The translations under genes and the position numbers were made by a program. A DNA stretch of 64,000 nt from JAJPKK01 sp963802745 (GTDB taxonomy: Bacteria; Pseudomonadota; Alphaproteobacteria; Rhizobiales; Xanthobacteraceae), in assembly GCA_963802745.1 (NCBI GenBank), contig CAWDKL010000086.1, positions 62,001 through 126,000 on the forward strand. The letters run 5' to 3'. The notes below the pieces were generated by a model. That model was given only the letters and a program-made list of their open reading frames with translations. It made no database searches and had not been told where the DNA came from. Shown here piece by piece: positions 9,004 through 17,966 of the stretch (its first letter is position 1; every line of letters begins with the position of its first letter).

Positions 9004-9069
9004 ACCCCAAATTGTTGATACGGCTTCGACTCGCTTACGGGGCGTGTCGTGGGTGCGGAGGATGGTTCG

Positions 9070-9894
9070 ATGGCAATGCTCAGCTTTGAGAGGAAATACC
9101 GCGTCCGCGGCGGAACGCTTATCGGCGGGGACCTGTTCGACTTTTGGGTAGGGCCGTTCTACGTCGGGTTCTTCGGTGTAACGACCATTTTCTTCATCAT
9201 TGTCGGCGTCTCCCTGATCGTTTATGGCGCCGCGATGGGGCCCACCTGGAACCTGTGGCAGATCAGCATCGCGCCGCCGGATTTAAGTTATGGACTGGGT
9301 TTCGCGCCGCTTATGGAAGGTGGCCTGTGGCAAGTGATCAGCATTTGCGCGCTTGGCTCGTTCGTGTCATGGGCTCTGCGGGAGGTCGAGATATGTCGTA
9401 AGCTTGGGATCGGCTTTCATGTGCCGGCGGCCTTCAGTGTGGCAATTTTGGCTTATGTTGCGCTGGTTGTCATTCGGCCGGTGCTGATGGGGGCCTGGGG
9501 GTATGGGTTCCCCTATGGGATTATCAGTCATCTGGATTGGGTATCCAACACCGGGTATCAGTACCTCCATTTCCACTACAATCCGGCACATATGCTTGCC
9601 GTAAGCTTCTTTTTTACCACCACCCTCGCGCTGGCGATGCATGGCGGATTGGTGCTTTCGGCCGTCAATCCACCGTCCGGTGGAACGGTCAAAACTCCCG
9701 AGCACGAGAATACATTTTTCCGCGACCAGATCGGGTACTCGATCGGAACGCTTGGAATTCATCGGCTAGGATTGTTCCTCGCCCTGTCTGCCGGATTCTG
9801 GAGTGCAGTCTGTATCGTGATCAGTGGTCCGTTCTGGACGCGAGGGTGGCCGGAATGGTGGACCTGGTGGCTTGACCTACCGATCTGGCGATAA
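9070..9894 (+). CDS. pufL: Photosynthetic reaction centre L subunit
   Basis: A 274-residue five-helix core subunit of the type II reaction centre. His174 in HYNPAHML and His191 and His231 match the special-pair and iron ligands (L173, L190, L230), and His169 matches L168. PFWTRGWPEWWTWW near the C-terminus is the hallmark. Start ATG 9070 is preferred over GTG 9049 because GGAGGA lies 7 bp upstream and the protein then begins with the family-typical MAMLSFERKYRVRGGTL. pufM begins 12 bp after the stop. Confidence 0.97.
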   Translation: MAMLSFERKYRVRGGTLIGGDLFDFWVGPFYVGFFGVTTIFFIIVGVSLIVYGAAMGPTWNLWQISIAPPDLSYGLGFAPLMEGGLWQVISICALGSFVSWALREVEICRKLGIGFHVPAAFSVAILAYVALVVIRPVLMGAWGYGFPYGIISHLDWVSNTGYQYLHFHYNPAHMLAVSFFFTTTLALAMHGGLVLSAVNPPSGGTVKTPEHENTFFRDQIGYSIGTLGIHRLGLFLALSAGFWSAVCIVISGPFWTRGWPEWWTWWLDLPIWR

Positions 9895-9906
9895 AGGGAG
9901 ACCGAA

Positions 9907-10884
9907 ATGCCCGCGTATCAAAATATCTTCACACGCGTCCAGATTTGTGCGCCCGCCTATGCCGGCGTACCGCTCGGGCGCAACGAAATGCCTCGCGAGG
10001 GGAAACCATTCTTCTCGTACCTGCTCGGCAAGATCGGCGATGCACAGATCGGGCCCATCTACCTTGGAGTTTCCGGGGTTGCCTCGATCATATGCGGTCT
10101 CGTGGCGATCGAAATCATCGGGATCAACATGTGGGCTTCGGTAAATTGGAGCCCGATTGAATTCGTGCGTCAGTTGCCTTGGCTGGGATTGGAGCCGCCG
10201 GCGCCCGCTTACGGGCTCAGCATCCCGCCGCTTGCGGCCGGGGGCTGGTGGTTGATGGCGGGCTTTTTCCTCACCTCGTCGATCATTCTGTGGTGGGTGA
10301 GGACTTATCGGCGTGCGCTTGCGCTCGGCATGGGGACGCACGTTGCTTGGGCTTTCGCATCCGCCATATGGCTTTACCTCGTCCTCGGCTTCATCCGGCC
10401 GCTGCTGATGGGGGCTTGGGCGGAGGCCGTTCCGTTCGGGATTTTCCCGCATCTCGATTGGACGGCGGCATTTTCAATTCGGTACGGAAATCTTTTCTAC
10501 AATCCGTTCCACATGCTGTCGATCGCGTTTCTGTACGGATCGACGCTGCTGTTCGCTATGCATGGCGCAACCATTTTGGCGGTTACCCGTTTCGGTGGTG
10601 AGCGCGAGATCGAACAGATCGTCGATCGTGGAACAGCGGCTGAACGCGCGGCATTGTTCTGGCGGTGGACCATGGGCTTCAACGCAACCGTGGAATCGAT
10701 CCATCGTTGGGCGTGGTGGTTTGCGGTGCTTTGCCCGCTCACGGGAGGCATCGGAATTCTGCTCACCGGCACGGCCGTTGATAATTGGTACCTTTGGGCC
10801 GTCAAACATGGGGTTGCGCCGGCTTACCCTCATGTGTTTCCGACCGTTGTCGATCCGGCCACGTTGACGGGAGCTGCGCGATGA
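9907..10884 (+). CDS. pufM: Photosynthetic reaction centre M subunit
   Basis: A 325-residue partner of PufL, binding the second special-pair bacteriochlorophyll, the tightly bound quinone and the non-haem iron. Conserved landmarks are MPAYQNIFTRVQ at the start, FGIFPHLDWTAAFSIRYGN, NPFHMLSIAFLYGSTLLFAMHG with the pair and iron histidines, and NATVESIHRWAWWFAV. GGGAG precedes the start. The C-terminal extension (APAYPHVFPTVVDPATL) is of the kind seen in species with a PufC subunit. The stop overlaps pufC (ATGA). Confidence 0.97.
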   Translation: MPAYQNIFTRVQICAPAYAGVPLGRNEMPREGKPFFSYLLGKIGDAQIGPIYLGVSGVASIICGLVAIEIIGINMWASVNWSPIEFVRQLPWLGLEPPAPAYGLSIPPLAAGGWWLMAGFFLTSSIILWWVRTYRRALALGMGTHVAWAFASAIWLYLVLGFIRPLLMGAWAEAVPFGIFPHLDWTAAFSIRYGNLFYNPFHMLSIAFLYGSTLLFAMHGATILAVTRFGGEREIEQIVDRGTAAERAALFWRWTMGFNATVESIHRWAWWFAVLCPLTGGIGILLTGTAVDNWYLWAVKHGVAPAYPHVFPTVVDPATLTGAAR

Positions 10885-11909
10885 ATTTTCGAATCATGAT
10901 GGGTGGAGCAATCGCTGCGGCATTGACCGTGGGGGTTGCGCTCACCTTCGAGCATCCTCCGGTGCAGTCTGTACAGATTGGTTATCGGGGGCTTGGGATG
11001 GATGAACTGTTCCATCAGGCGAATCGGGACGCGCTGCGGGCTGCGAACGAAGTTCCGATGCCGGTCGATCCGGCCCCTGCGGGTGGTCCGATGGCGACCG
11101 CCGAATACAAGAACGTGAAGGTGCTCACGGATCTCACCTCCAATCAGCTGACGCGTCTTATGCTGGCCATGACGGAGTGGGTCGCCCCAGAGCAAGGCTG
11201 CGGATATTGTCATGCGGACGGCGAGGATTTCTCGTCGGACAAGCTTTACACCAAAGTGGTGGCGCGGCGTATGCTGCAGATGACGCGTGACATTAATGCG
11301 AACTGGAAGAAGCATGTCGGCTCGACAGGTGTCACCTGTTACACGTGTCACCGTGGCACACCAGTTCCGGCTGTTGTGTGGTTCAATAATCCCGACCCGC
11401 GGCAGCCTGAAGGGGTCGTCGGCACCCCGACGGGCAAAAATTTGCCCGCTCCGGCCGCGGGCTTCACCGCGTTGCCATTTGATCCGATGACTCCCTTCTT
11501 CGGTGCTAACGCCAACGATGTCCGTGTCGTCTCCACGACAGCCCTGCCGGAGAACGATCGCAGTTCGATCAAGCAGACCGACTGGACCTATGCGCTGATG
11601 ATGCAGATATCCCAATCTCTCGGGGTGAACTGCACATACTGTCATAACAGCCGTTCGTTCTTCGACTGGGACCAAAGCACCCCGGCCCGTGAAACCGCTT
11701 ATTATGGTATTCGCTTGGTGCGGGAAATCAACACCGGTGCGCTTAACTCGTTGAAGGACGTGTTTCCGCAGCAGCGGCTTGGGCCCCATGGGGATGTACC
11801 TAAAGTCAGCTGCGGGACCTGTCACCGTGGTGTGAGTAAGCCGTTATTCGGCGTGAGCATGTTGAAGGATTATCCGGAGCTTGCAGGCCCGGCTCAAAAC
11901 TCGAAATAG
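10881..11909 (+). CDS. pufC: Reaction-centre tetraheme cytochrome c subunit PufC
   Basis: Periplasmic electron donor bound to the reaction centre. Four CXXCH haem motifs are present in order: CGYCH, CYTCH, CTYCH and CGTCH, each in a repeat with an upstream Met ligand helix (for example LTRLMLAMTEW and ARRMLQMTRD). The N-terminus has one hydrophobic segment (about residues 5-22) without a lipobox cysteine, so it is probably anchored by an uncleaved helix and not by lipid. Length 342 residues. Start ATG 10881 overlaps the pufM stop. It is the last puf gene, followed by a hairpin. Confidence 0.97.
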   Translation: MNFRIMMGGAIAAALTVGVALTFEHPPVQSVQIGYRGLGMDELFHQANRDALRAANEVPMPVDPAPAGGPMATAEYKNVKVLTDLTSNQLTRLMLAMTEWVAPEQGCGYCHADGEDFSSDKLYTKVVARRMLQMTRDINANWKKHVGSTGVTCYTCHRGTPVPAVVWFNNPDPRQPEGVVGTPTGKNLPAPAAGFTALPFDPMTPFFGANANDVRVVSTTALPENDRSSIKQTDWTYALMMQISQSLGVNCTYCHNSRSFFDWDQSTPARETAYYGIRLVREINTGALNSLKDVFPQQRLGPHGDVPKVSCGTCHRGVSKPLFGVSMLKDYPELAGPAQNSK

Positions 11910-11919
11910 CCAAGCGTGG

Positions 11920-11948
11920 GCGCCGGATGGTTTTGTATCGTCCGGCGC
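11920..11948 (+). terminator. Hairpin after pufC, probable puf operon terminator
   Basis: GCGCCGGA (11920-11927) pairs with TCCGGCGC (11941-11948) across a 13-base loop containing TTTT. It lies 10 bp after the pufC stop. Only a short TT follows, so termination may be incomplete and read into the heme oxygenase gene. Confidence 0.55.
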
Positions 11949-11988
11949 TTCATGTTATGGTGCCGGTCCAACTGATCGGCGGCACATC

Positions 11989-12681
11989 ATGGACGGGCTG
12001 GTAACGGGCGAGGGACCGATAGGAGACGGTTCCAACGCTGGGGAGATGCTCTCGGAGCTTTTGCGGGATCGCACCCGAGCCCTGCACGTGATGGCTGAGC
12101 GGAGCGGCATTATTGGGGAAATATTGCGAGGCGGCGGGACACGGCACGGCTACGGGTTACTTCTCGGCAACTTGCTGCCCGCGTATTGGGAACTGGAACG
12201 CGGGCTCGATCGGCACATCGGTTCGCCGCTTATCGGTGCGTTTGCGAACCCCTCCCTCTATCGAGCGAATGCGATAGAATCCGATCTTGTCGCGATGGCC
12301 GGACCAAAATGGCGAGAGGTGTTCGCGCTGCTGCCGGAAGGCAGCCAGTATGCGGAGAGGATCGCGGAGGTGGCCGCCGGTGACGGGGTTCGTCTGATCG
12401 CCCATGCCTACCTGCGCTATCTTGGCGATCTCAGCGGCGGCCAAATCATGAGGCGCTTGCTGGCCAAATCGCTTAATTTGGATGAATGCGCGCTTCGGTT
12501 CTATGATTTCCCCGGCATTTCGGATGCCGCGGCGTTCAAGGCGGAGTTTCGAAACGCGTTGGACCGGTGCGCTGCGGGAAACGACGTTAATCAAATCGTC
12601 GATGAGGCGATTCGGGCATTCGAACTCAACATTGCCTTGTCAAAGGCGGTACATTCCGCGTCGTTGCGATCCGCTTATTGA
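11989..12681 (+). CDS. hmuO: Heme oxygenase (biliverdin-forming)
   Basis: Opens haem to biliverdin IX-alpha, the chromophore of bacteriophytochromes. The family signature is AYLRYLGDLSGGQIMRRLL at about residues 142-160; the proximal His lies in DRTRALHVMAERSG near residue 31. Start ATG 11989 gives 230 residues, with a leader of about 20 residues before the conserved helix. The ribosome site is weak, so translation may depend on readthrough from puf. It converges with bphP, the 3' ends overlapping by 7 bp. Pairing with the phytochrome gene strongly supports a role in chromophore supply rather than iron uptake. Confidence 0.88.
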   Translation: MDGLVTGEGPIGDGSNAGEMLSELLRDRTRALHVMAERSGIIGEILRGGGTRHGYGLLLGNLLPAYWELERGLDRHIGSPLIGAFANPSLYRANAIESDLVAMAGPKWREVFALLPEGSQYAERIAEVAAGDGVRLIAHAYLRYLGDLSGGQIMRRLLAKSLNLDECALRFYDFPGISDAAAFKAEFRNALDRCAAGNDVNQIVDEAIRAFELNIALSKAVHSASLRSAY

Positions 12682-14835
12682 TCCTTTGAGCGCGTTGCAT
12701 GCCAGATTAAGATCTCCAGCAGTTCGGCCGTCCGCCTGACCGATGATTTGACACTTTCCAACATACGTGGCATGCGCGCCATATCCACACCGTCGGTGAT
12801 CTCGAGCGCCGCCAACTGGGCATTTTCGATGATCGGACGCAGAAGGTTCTGAAATACCAGATCCGCGTCCGAGTTCGAGCCGCACGGCAGCAATGCGGTG
12901 CCGTTCGATGATGCCTTCCTGGAATTTTCGTCGTGCCGATTCCATGGCTTTACGGTCCGTCAAATCCGTAAGTAGGATGACAAACCCGAACGCACGGCGA
13001 GGCGACGACAGAATTGGATCCGCGCGCAAGAGCAGCGGTTTGGTCTCTCCAGGCGAAACGTAGAGCCGCACCTCCTTCCGCCAAGTCCGCAGATGCGTCA
13101 CCAGGTCGTGAAGGCGGCGCCGTACCTCGGGCGCATCGGCAAACAGGGCCGGTAGGTCGTCAAGGTGCTCAAGGGACGGTCGGGTCGTTTTCAAAAGTCG
13201 CGCAAATGCCTCATTGATAAGCAGGATTCTTCCGTCAGCATCCGCCACGATGACCGGCTGTTCGGAAAGGCGAACCTGCCGGGTCACGCTTTCAAGCTGG
13301 TTTTGCGCGATAAGCATCTTCACGGAGCGGAACTGTAGGAGCACGTCGGCCACGGTTTCGCCGATCAGTCGTGCTGTCGTGAGGTCGGCAATCGTCCATG
13401 GCTCGGAGGTGCCCTCGACGACCTGATGCCACTGCGCAAAGGAGCGGCGCGGAGACAGGGTCGCGGGATCGTCGCCGATAAGGACCGGCTTCAACGGATC
13501 GCCGCCCCAGGTCACCGTGCGCACCTGCTCGGGGCGGAACCAGATGATGTATTCGCCGAGCGACGTGGAGATCGGTGTCGCCAACAGGCCGCTGGCGGCC
13601 GAAGCGATCGGTGCAAATTTGGGCTCATCGATCCCGAGGGAATCGGTCGCGGTAACGGGGCTGCGATCGCCGCCATCGAGCCATAACGCGAGCTCTCGCA
13701 AATTTTGCGTCGCCGGGACGTCCCCGGTGGTCAACACTTGATCTTCGAACATGAGTGCGACGCCGGTCGCGCCGACCGGCGCCAGCAAGGTTTGCGAGTT
13801 TTCGAACAAAGCCATGCGCCAATCGCCGTCGCGCGAAATCGTCTCGATCATGCGTTGTTCAAGGCGGCGAACCGATAGCTCCGCCTGTGCTTGCACGAAG
13901 CTTTCCAGCGCGGCAATGCGCGTGCCGATGGTTTCGGCGAGCAGTTCGCAAATTGCGCGCACCTCGAAATGGACAAATCGCGGTACATAATGATGGCACG
14001 CGATGAGGCCCCAAAGCTTGCCGCCGACCATGAGCGAGATGACCAGCGTCGCGCCGACGCCCATGTTTTTGAGATATTGAACGTGAATGGGCGACATGCT
14101 GCGCAGGAAGCAAAGCGACATGTCGAGATCGCGCCCCGTAAGGGGCGACAGCCGCGGGGTCAGCGGAACCGGCGCATAGGCGACATCCGCAAGAACGCGA
14201 ACGCGGTTGCGTTCGTACAGGCGCCGGGCGATTTGCGGAATGTCGGAGGCCGGATAGCGGTTGCCGAGATAGGCTTCGAGATGCGGCTCGCGCCGCTCCG
14301 AATACACTTCACCATGACCCTTGTCGTCGAATCGATACACCATCACTCGGTCGTAGCCGGTGAGATCCTTGAATATTTTCGCGGTCTCGTCGCATAAGGC
14401 CCGCAGCGACGACGCCATCAGCACGGTTTGTACCGCTTTGGCGACATTCACCGACAGATCGACGGTAGGTCCCGCACGCTCGAGTTCGACGATAAGACCG
14501 CCTTCGGCAGGACGGTGGATGAGCACGTCGTATTCGCGGGCGCCGATGCGACAGCGCACGGCGCGGGGGATTTCGTGGAGCGAATCCTTGAGATGAGGCC
14601 GTAGATGCTCGGCCAGATCGCCCAAGCAATCCAGCGGCTGACCGATGGGCGAATGTTCCAGGTCCAAGAAGGCAGCTACGTTATCGCTCGCCTGCTCGAC
14701 CACGAAATCGTCCTCACGGATCGCGAGCAGCACACCGTGCGGCTGGATCGACCCGGCAAGCTGAATTTGCTCGCGTTCGCAGTTGGACAGGTCTGCTTGG
14801 CCAAACGCGGGCGTCGGCACCGGACGTGCCACCAA
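12675..14835 (-). CDS. bphP: Bacteriophytochrome BphP of the PpsR-regulating type (apparent +1 frameshift near C-terminus)
   Basis: Biliverdin-binding red/near-infrared photoreceptor. Cys19 in DLSNCEREQIQLAGSIQPHG is the chromophore attachment site; RYPASDIPQIARRLY is the GAF-domain PASDIP motif. The order is PAS, GAF, PHY, then a second PAS and a helical output segment, with no histidine kinase domain, as in phytochromes that antagonise PpsR2. The frame breaks at about 12873-12876, an in-frame GAA-C; the +1 frame then gives DADLVFQNLLRPIIENAQL and ends at 12675. The repaired length is about 719 residues. Start is TTG 14835 (or GTG 14832), 8 bp after GGAGG. It lies 29 bp after ppsR2. As read, the uninterrupted frame would replace the output helix. 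Confidence 0.88.
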
Positions 14836-14864
14836 ATCCTGTACCTCCCACTAACCGGGACATT

Positions 14865-16247
14865 CTATTCCGATACCGGCTCAGTATCGGCGTCAAGTCC
14901 ATACCGGTTTAGCTTAGCATACAGGCTTTGGCGGCTTAGTCCTAAAATTTCGGCGGCGGCTGTTCGGTTTCCATTCGTCAGATCGAGAGCGGCCTTAATA
15001 TGATGCCGTTCTACCACACTGGTCGTCTCATCCACCAGTTTTCGCAGCGGAGTCTTGCCGATCTGCTCCGTGATGGTTCCGAAGGCCGTCAACAGCCGCC
15101 TTTCGTCTGCCGGGCTGTAAAGCCGCCGGCCGACGTCACGGATGAGCAGGCCGAAGTGCTGCGGCTCGGTATCTGACGAACCGGCAGCTGCAATCTCTAC
15201 CTGTGCCTCATTGCCGAGCTCGCCTTGAATGGTCGTGGAAAACAGCCGCACCTCGCGATGACGGTTCACGTTGGCAAGCAGCACCGACATATCGGCACCT
15301 GGACGCCATAGCCATCGCCCCAGCTTTTCGCCGATAACCGAACCTTTGGAACCAACTTCGACCAGGTCAAGAAAAGCCCGATTGACACGTTGTATGATAC
15401 CCTTCCGGTCAACGATGACGAAACCGTCCGGCAAGCGATCGAGGATGTCGTCGAGGGGGGCCGCATCCACGGGATAAGTCGCGAGGGCTGATTTGCCGGC
15501 GGGTGAAAGTTGCAGCAAAAAAATCGGTCCCGCATCCGAGGCGATCAAGGATGCGCGGACGATCCAGCCGATACGTTCTTGCCCGAGATGCACCATGATG
15601 CCGGGGGCCTTGCTCTGCTCCCGCACGCGCAGGAGCATGGCATGGAACGGATCACGCTCCTGAGGCGGCAGTTCGGCGAGGATTTCCCGCCCGACGACAT
15701 CCTCGGCGGAATGCCGGCCAAGCCCAAGCGCTTCACGGGCGGCCGGGTTGGCTTCCACGATGCGCAGATTCAACTCGCGAACCAATACCACGGCCTCGTT
15801 CGACAATTCGAACAACAGCCGATAGCGCGTCTCGACTTCACGAAGCTTCCAGTAATCGCGCTCCATGGTCTGTTGCGCGGCGATCAACTGCGTCTGCAGT
15901 TCGGCAACGGCCTGGAGGTTCTTTCCGATCGCCATCAGCCCCGCTTTGCCGCCGAGCAGCAAAGTGGTATATTCCATCGGAATTTCGATGCCGCTGGGGA
16001 ATCGCTGGGTGATCTGCCGGAATGCCGACACCCCACTCTTGACCGCATCTTCGATCATGCGGCGGACCTTCTCGCCGCCTACGTCCGGAACAGTGTCAAC
16101 CCACCGGCGCCCCAGCCAGCTTGCGGCACCGTCCCCCGGGATTGAGCTGGAGAAGCTCACGTCCCTGATTACCCCTTCCATATCTAACAGAAGGGTCACA
16201 TCGGGTTGTGTAATGTTCACGTCGGGACACCCGGCCGTAAGAGTCAC
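14865..16247 (-). CDS. ppsR: Transcriptional regulator PpsR2 (CrtJ family)
   Basis: PAS-containing repressor/activator of photosynthesis genes, 460 residues. A central Q-linker helix (QLIAAQQTMERDYWKLREVE) is followed by PAS domains (LFELSNEAVVLV; ILDRLPDGFVIVDRKG) and a C-terminal Fis-type helix-turn-helix, GNRTAAAEILGLSRQSLYAK. No cysteine is present in the helix-turn-helix. The GTG at 16247 is the only start in this frame; its N-terminus is short. An ATG at 16290 opens another frame that would join the conserved ITQPDVTLLLD through one extra base at an in-frame GAA-C (16215-16218). It is the second PpsR of the window and sits directly before bphP. Confidence 0.88.
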   Translation of the reverse strand: MTLTAGCPDVNITQPDVTLLLDMEGVIRDVSFSSSIPGDGAASWLGRRWVDTVPDVGGEKVRRMIEDAVKSGVSAFRQITQRFPSGIEIPMEYTTLLLGGKAGLMAIGKNLQAVAELQTQLIAAQQTMERDYWKLREVETRYRLLFELSNEAVVLVRELNLRIVEANPAAREALGLGRHSAEDVVGREILAELPPQERDPFHAMLLRVREQSKAPGIMVHLGQERIGWIVRASLIASDAGPIFLLQLSPAGKSALATYPVDAAPLDDILDRLPDGFVIVDRKGIIQRVNRAFLDLVEVGSKGSVIGEKLGRWLWRPGADMSVLLANVNRHREVRLFSTTIQGELGNEAQVEIAAAGSSDTEPQHFGLLIRDVGRRLYSPADERRLLTAFGTITEQIGKTPLRKLVDETTSVVERHHIKAALDLTNGNRTAAAEILGLSRQSLYAKLNRYGLDADTEPVSE

Positions 16248-16289
16248 GAATGTTGTCGCGGGATTTGTCGGAACCTCTGCCTGCGATCA

Positions 16290-16302
16290 TGACACTGTGT
16301 CA
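16290..16302. promoter_or_regulatory. Perfect 13-bp palindrome upstream of ppsR2
   Basis: TGACACTGTGTCA is a perfect inverted repeat with one central base, 43 bp before the GTG start. On the minus strand it contains TTGACA, a -35-like hexamer. It does not fit TGT-N12-ACA spacing, so it may bind another regulator or be a compact PpsR-like half-site pair. Function is inferred only from symmetry and position. Confidence 0.4.
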
Positions 16303-16439
16303 AGCATTCAAAGAGTCCCAGTGACAGAACAACCCGTCTTAGTCAAGAAAAATTGACATATATCCGAAGTTGCCTCAACGTCCTCCCACGAGACATGTAA
16401 AGCAAGCCCGTCGCCGTCGTCTCGAAAGCGCGATCGCCT

Positions 16440-16706
16440 TCAAGTGTTCCATCTGCCGCGCATATCCAAAAGATGCAGCGGTAGGGCGACGGCAACCGGA
16501 ATTGCGACCAACGTCCAGTTGGCTCCGGCCAGCGCGGCGCGTAGTGCCAGAAGCAGACAACCTCCTGCTGCCATGTTAGCCAACAGTGCCGCCGCGGCGA
16601 TGCCGCGTCCGGTAAAGCGCCGGTACGCAATGAGCGCCGCCGTTTCGATCACCATCAATCCAATGATAAGGTCAACGATACAGCCCGATTGAAAGAGTGC
16701 GTCCAT
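16440..16706 (-). CDS. Small conserved-type membrane protein downstream of bchP
   Basis: An 88-residue protein with about three hydrophobic segments (residues 7-26, 33-56 and 61-80) and a basic link YRRFTGRG. It starts 49 bp after the bchP stop on the same strand, so it is likely the last gene of the aerR-ppsR1-bchG-bch2-bchP run. I do not recognise a named family; similar short membrane ORFs occur at this position in related clusters. A role in pigment or complex assembly is only suggested by position. Confidence 0.6.
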   Translation of the reverse strand: MDALFQSGCIVDLIIGLMVIETAALIAYRRFTGRGIAAAALLANMAAGGCLLLALRAALAGANWTLVAIPVAVALPLHLLDMRGRWNT

Positions 16707-16755
16707 TGCTTCACGCGGTGATGCTCAGCTTGTCATGCAAACGGCGCCTGCCCTA

Positions 16756-17961
16756 TCACGGCGGCACCACGCCGACCAGGTGAGCCAAATCCTTGAAGAA
16801 GATACGCACATGGGCAAGCGGATCCCGGCGCACCAGCTCCTTATTCATGTAGGCTTCGAAGGTAAGCCGCTGCACGTCGCGGTCTTGGCAGATACTGACG
16901 AACCGCTCCCGACGCCGATCGTTGCAGTACCAGAACCATTGCATGATTCCGAGAATCCAGAACACGCGCCCGTGCGCTTTCATGAAGCGCTTTCGCGCCG
17001 TCTTCAGCGCACGCGCATCCCCCGTCTCCAAGGTCTGGGCGACGGCATCGGCGGCCAGTTGTCCGCCCACCATGGCGTAATAAATTCCTTCCCCGGACGC
17101 CGGCGCCACCACCCCGGCCGCGTCGCCGGCAAGCACGATGTCCCGGCCATTGTCCCATCGCCGCAATGGCTTCAGCGGGATCGGCGCGCCCTCCTGCCGG
17201 ATCGTTTCGGTGGCGTCGAGACCGGTGAGTTTGCGCAAGGTGCCGACCGCATCGCGCAGCGAGAACCCCTTGACGGCGCTCCCGGTTCCGACGCTGATGG
17301 TGTCGCCGTGGGGAAAAATCCAGGCATAGAAGTCCGGCGACAGCGTCCCTTGATAATAGACGTCGCAGCGGCGGCCATCGACGCGCGCGGCGCCCACGGC
17401 CGGCGAACGTACGATCTCGTGATAGGCAAATACATAGCGCGGCCGGCCGGCCTCCGGAACACCTTGCCGGGCGACCAGCGAATTGGCCCCGTCGGCGCCG
17501 ATCACGGTGCGCGCCCGCACGGCGGCGGATGCTTCGCCCACCGCGGCGCCGGCCTGCCGGTAGCGGACGATACAGGTGCCGTCTTGGTCGCGGTCGAACG
17601 ACTGGAAGGTGCCGTTCCGGCGCTCCGCACCGGCGCCGGCCGCGCGGTCGCGCAGCCATTCGTCGAAAACTTCGCGGTCGACCATCCCGACAAAGCCATT
17701 CTCGATCGGCATATCGACGCCGCGGTCGCTCGGCGACACCATTCGCGCCGTTTTGATGCGGGCCACCAAAAGCGCGTCCGGAATGGCGAAATCGCGGATC
17801 AGCCGCGGCGGGATAGCGCCACCGCACGGCTTGATACGCCCGGCGCGATCGAGCAGCAGCACGGATCGCCCGCGCTCCGCCAGATCGCGAGCCGCCGTGG
17901 CGCCGGCCGGCCCGCCGCCGATGACCACGACGTCGAATGTCTCAAGAGCCGATGCGTTCAT
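16756..17961 (-). CDS. bchP: Geranylgeranyl (bacterio)chlorophyll reductase BchP
   Basis: Flavoprotein that reduces the geranylgeranyl tail of bacteriochlorophyll to phytyl. It has the FAD motif DVVVIGGGPAGATAARDLA near the N-terminus, LLDRAGRIKPCGGAIPPRL, and FPHGDTISVGTG plus LAGDAAGVVAPASGEGIYYA further on. Start ATG 17961 is preferred over ATG 17976 because AGGTGA lies 6 bp upstream of 17961 and the shorter protein (401 residues) fits the family; it then starts 5 bp after the bch2 stop. Geranylgeranyl chains come from crtE. Confidence 0.93.
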   Translation of the reverse strand: MNASALETFDVVVIGGGPAGATAARDLAERGRSVLLLDRAGRIKPCGGAIPPRLIRDFAIPDALLVARIKTARMVSPSDRGVDMPIENGFVGMVDREVFDEWLRDRAAGAGAERRNGTFQSFDRDQDGTCIVRYRQAGAAVGEASAAVRARTVIGADGANSLVARQGVPEAGRPRYVFAYHEIVRSPAVGAARVDGRRCDVYYQGTLSPDFYAWIFPHGDTISVGTGSAVKGFSLRDAVGTLRKLTGLDATETIRQEGAPIPLKPLRRWDNGRDIVLAGDAAGVVAPASGEGIYYAMVGGQLAADAVAQTLETGDARALKTARKRFMKAHGRVFWILGIMQWFWYCNDRRRERFVSICQDRDVQRLTFEAYMNKELVRRDPLAHVRIFFKDLAHLVGVVPP

Positions 17962-17966
17962 GGCGA

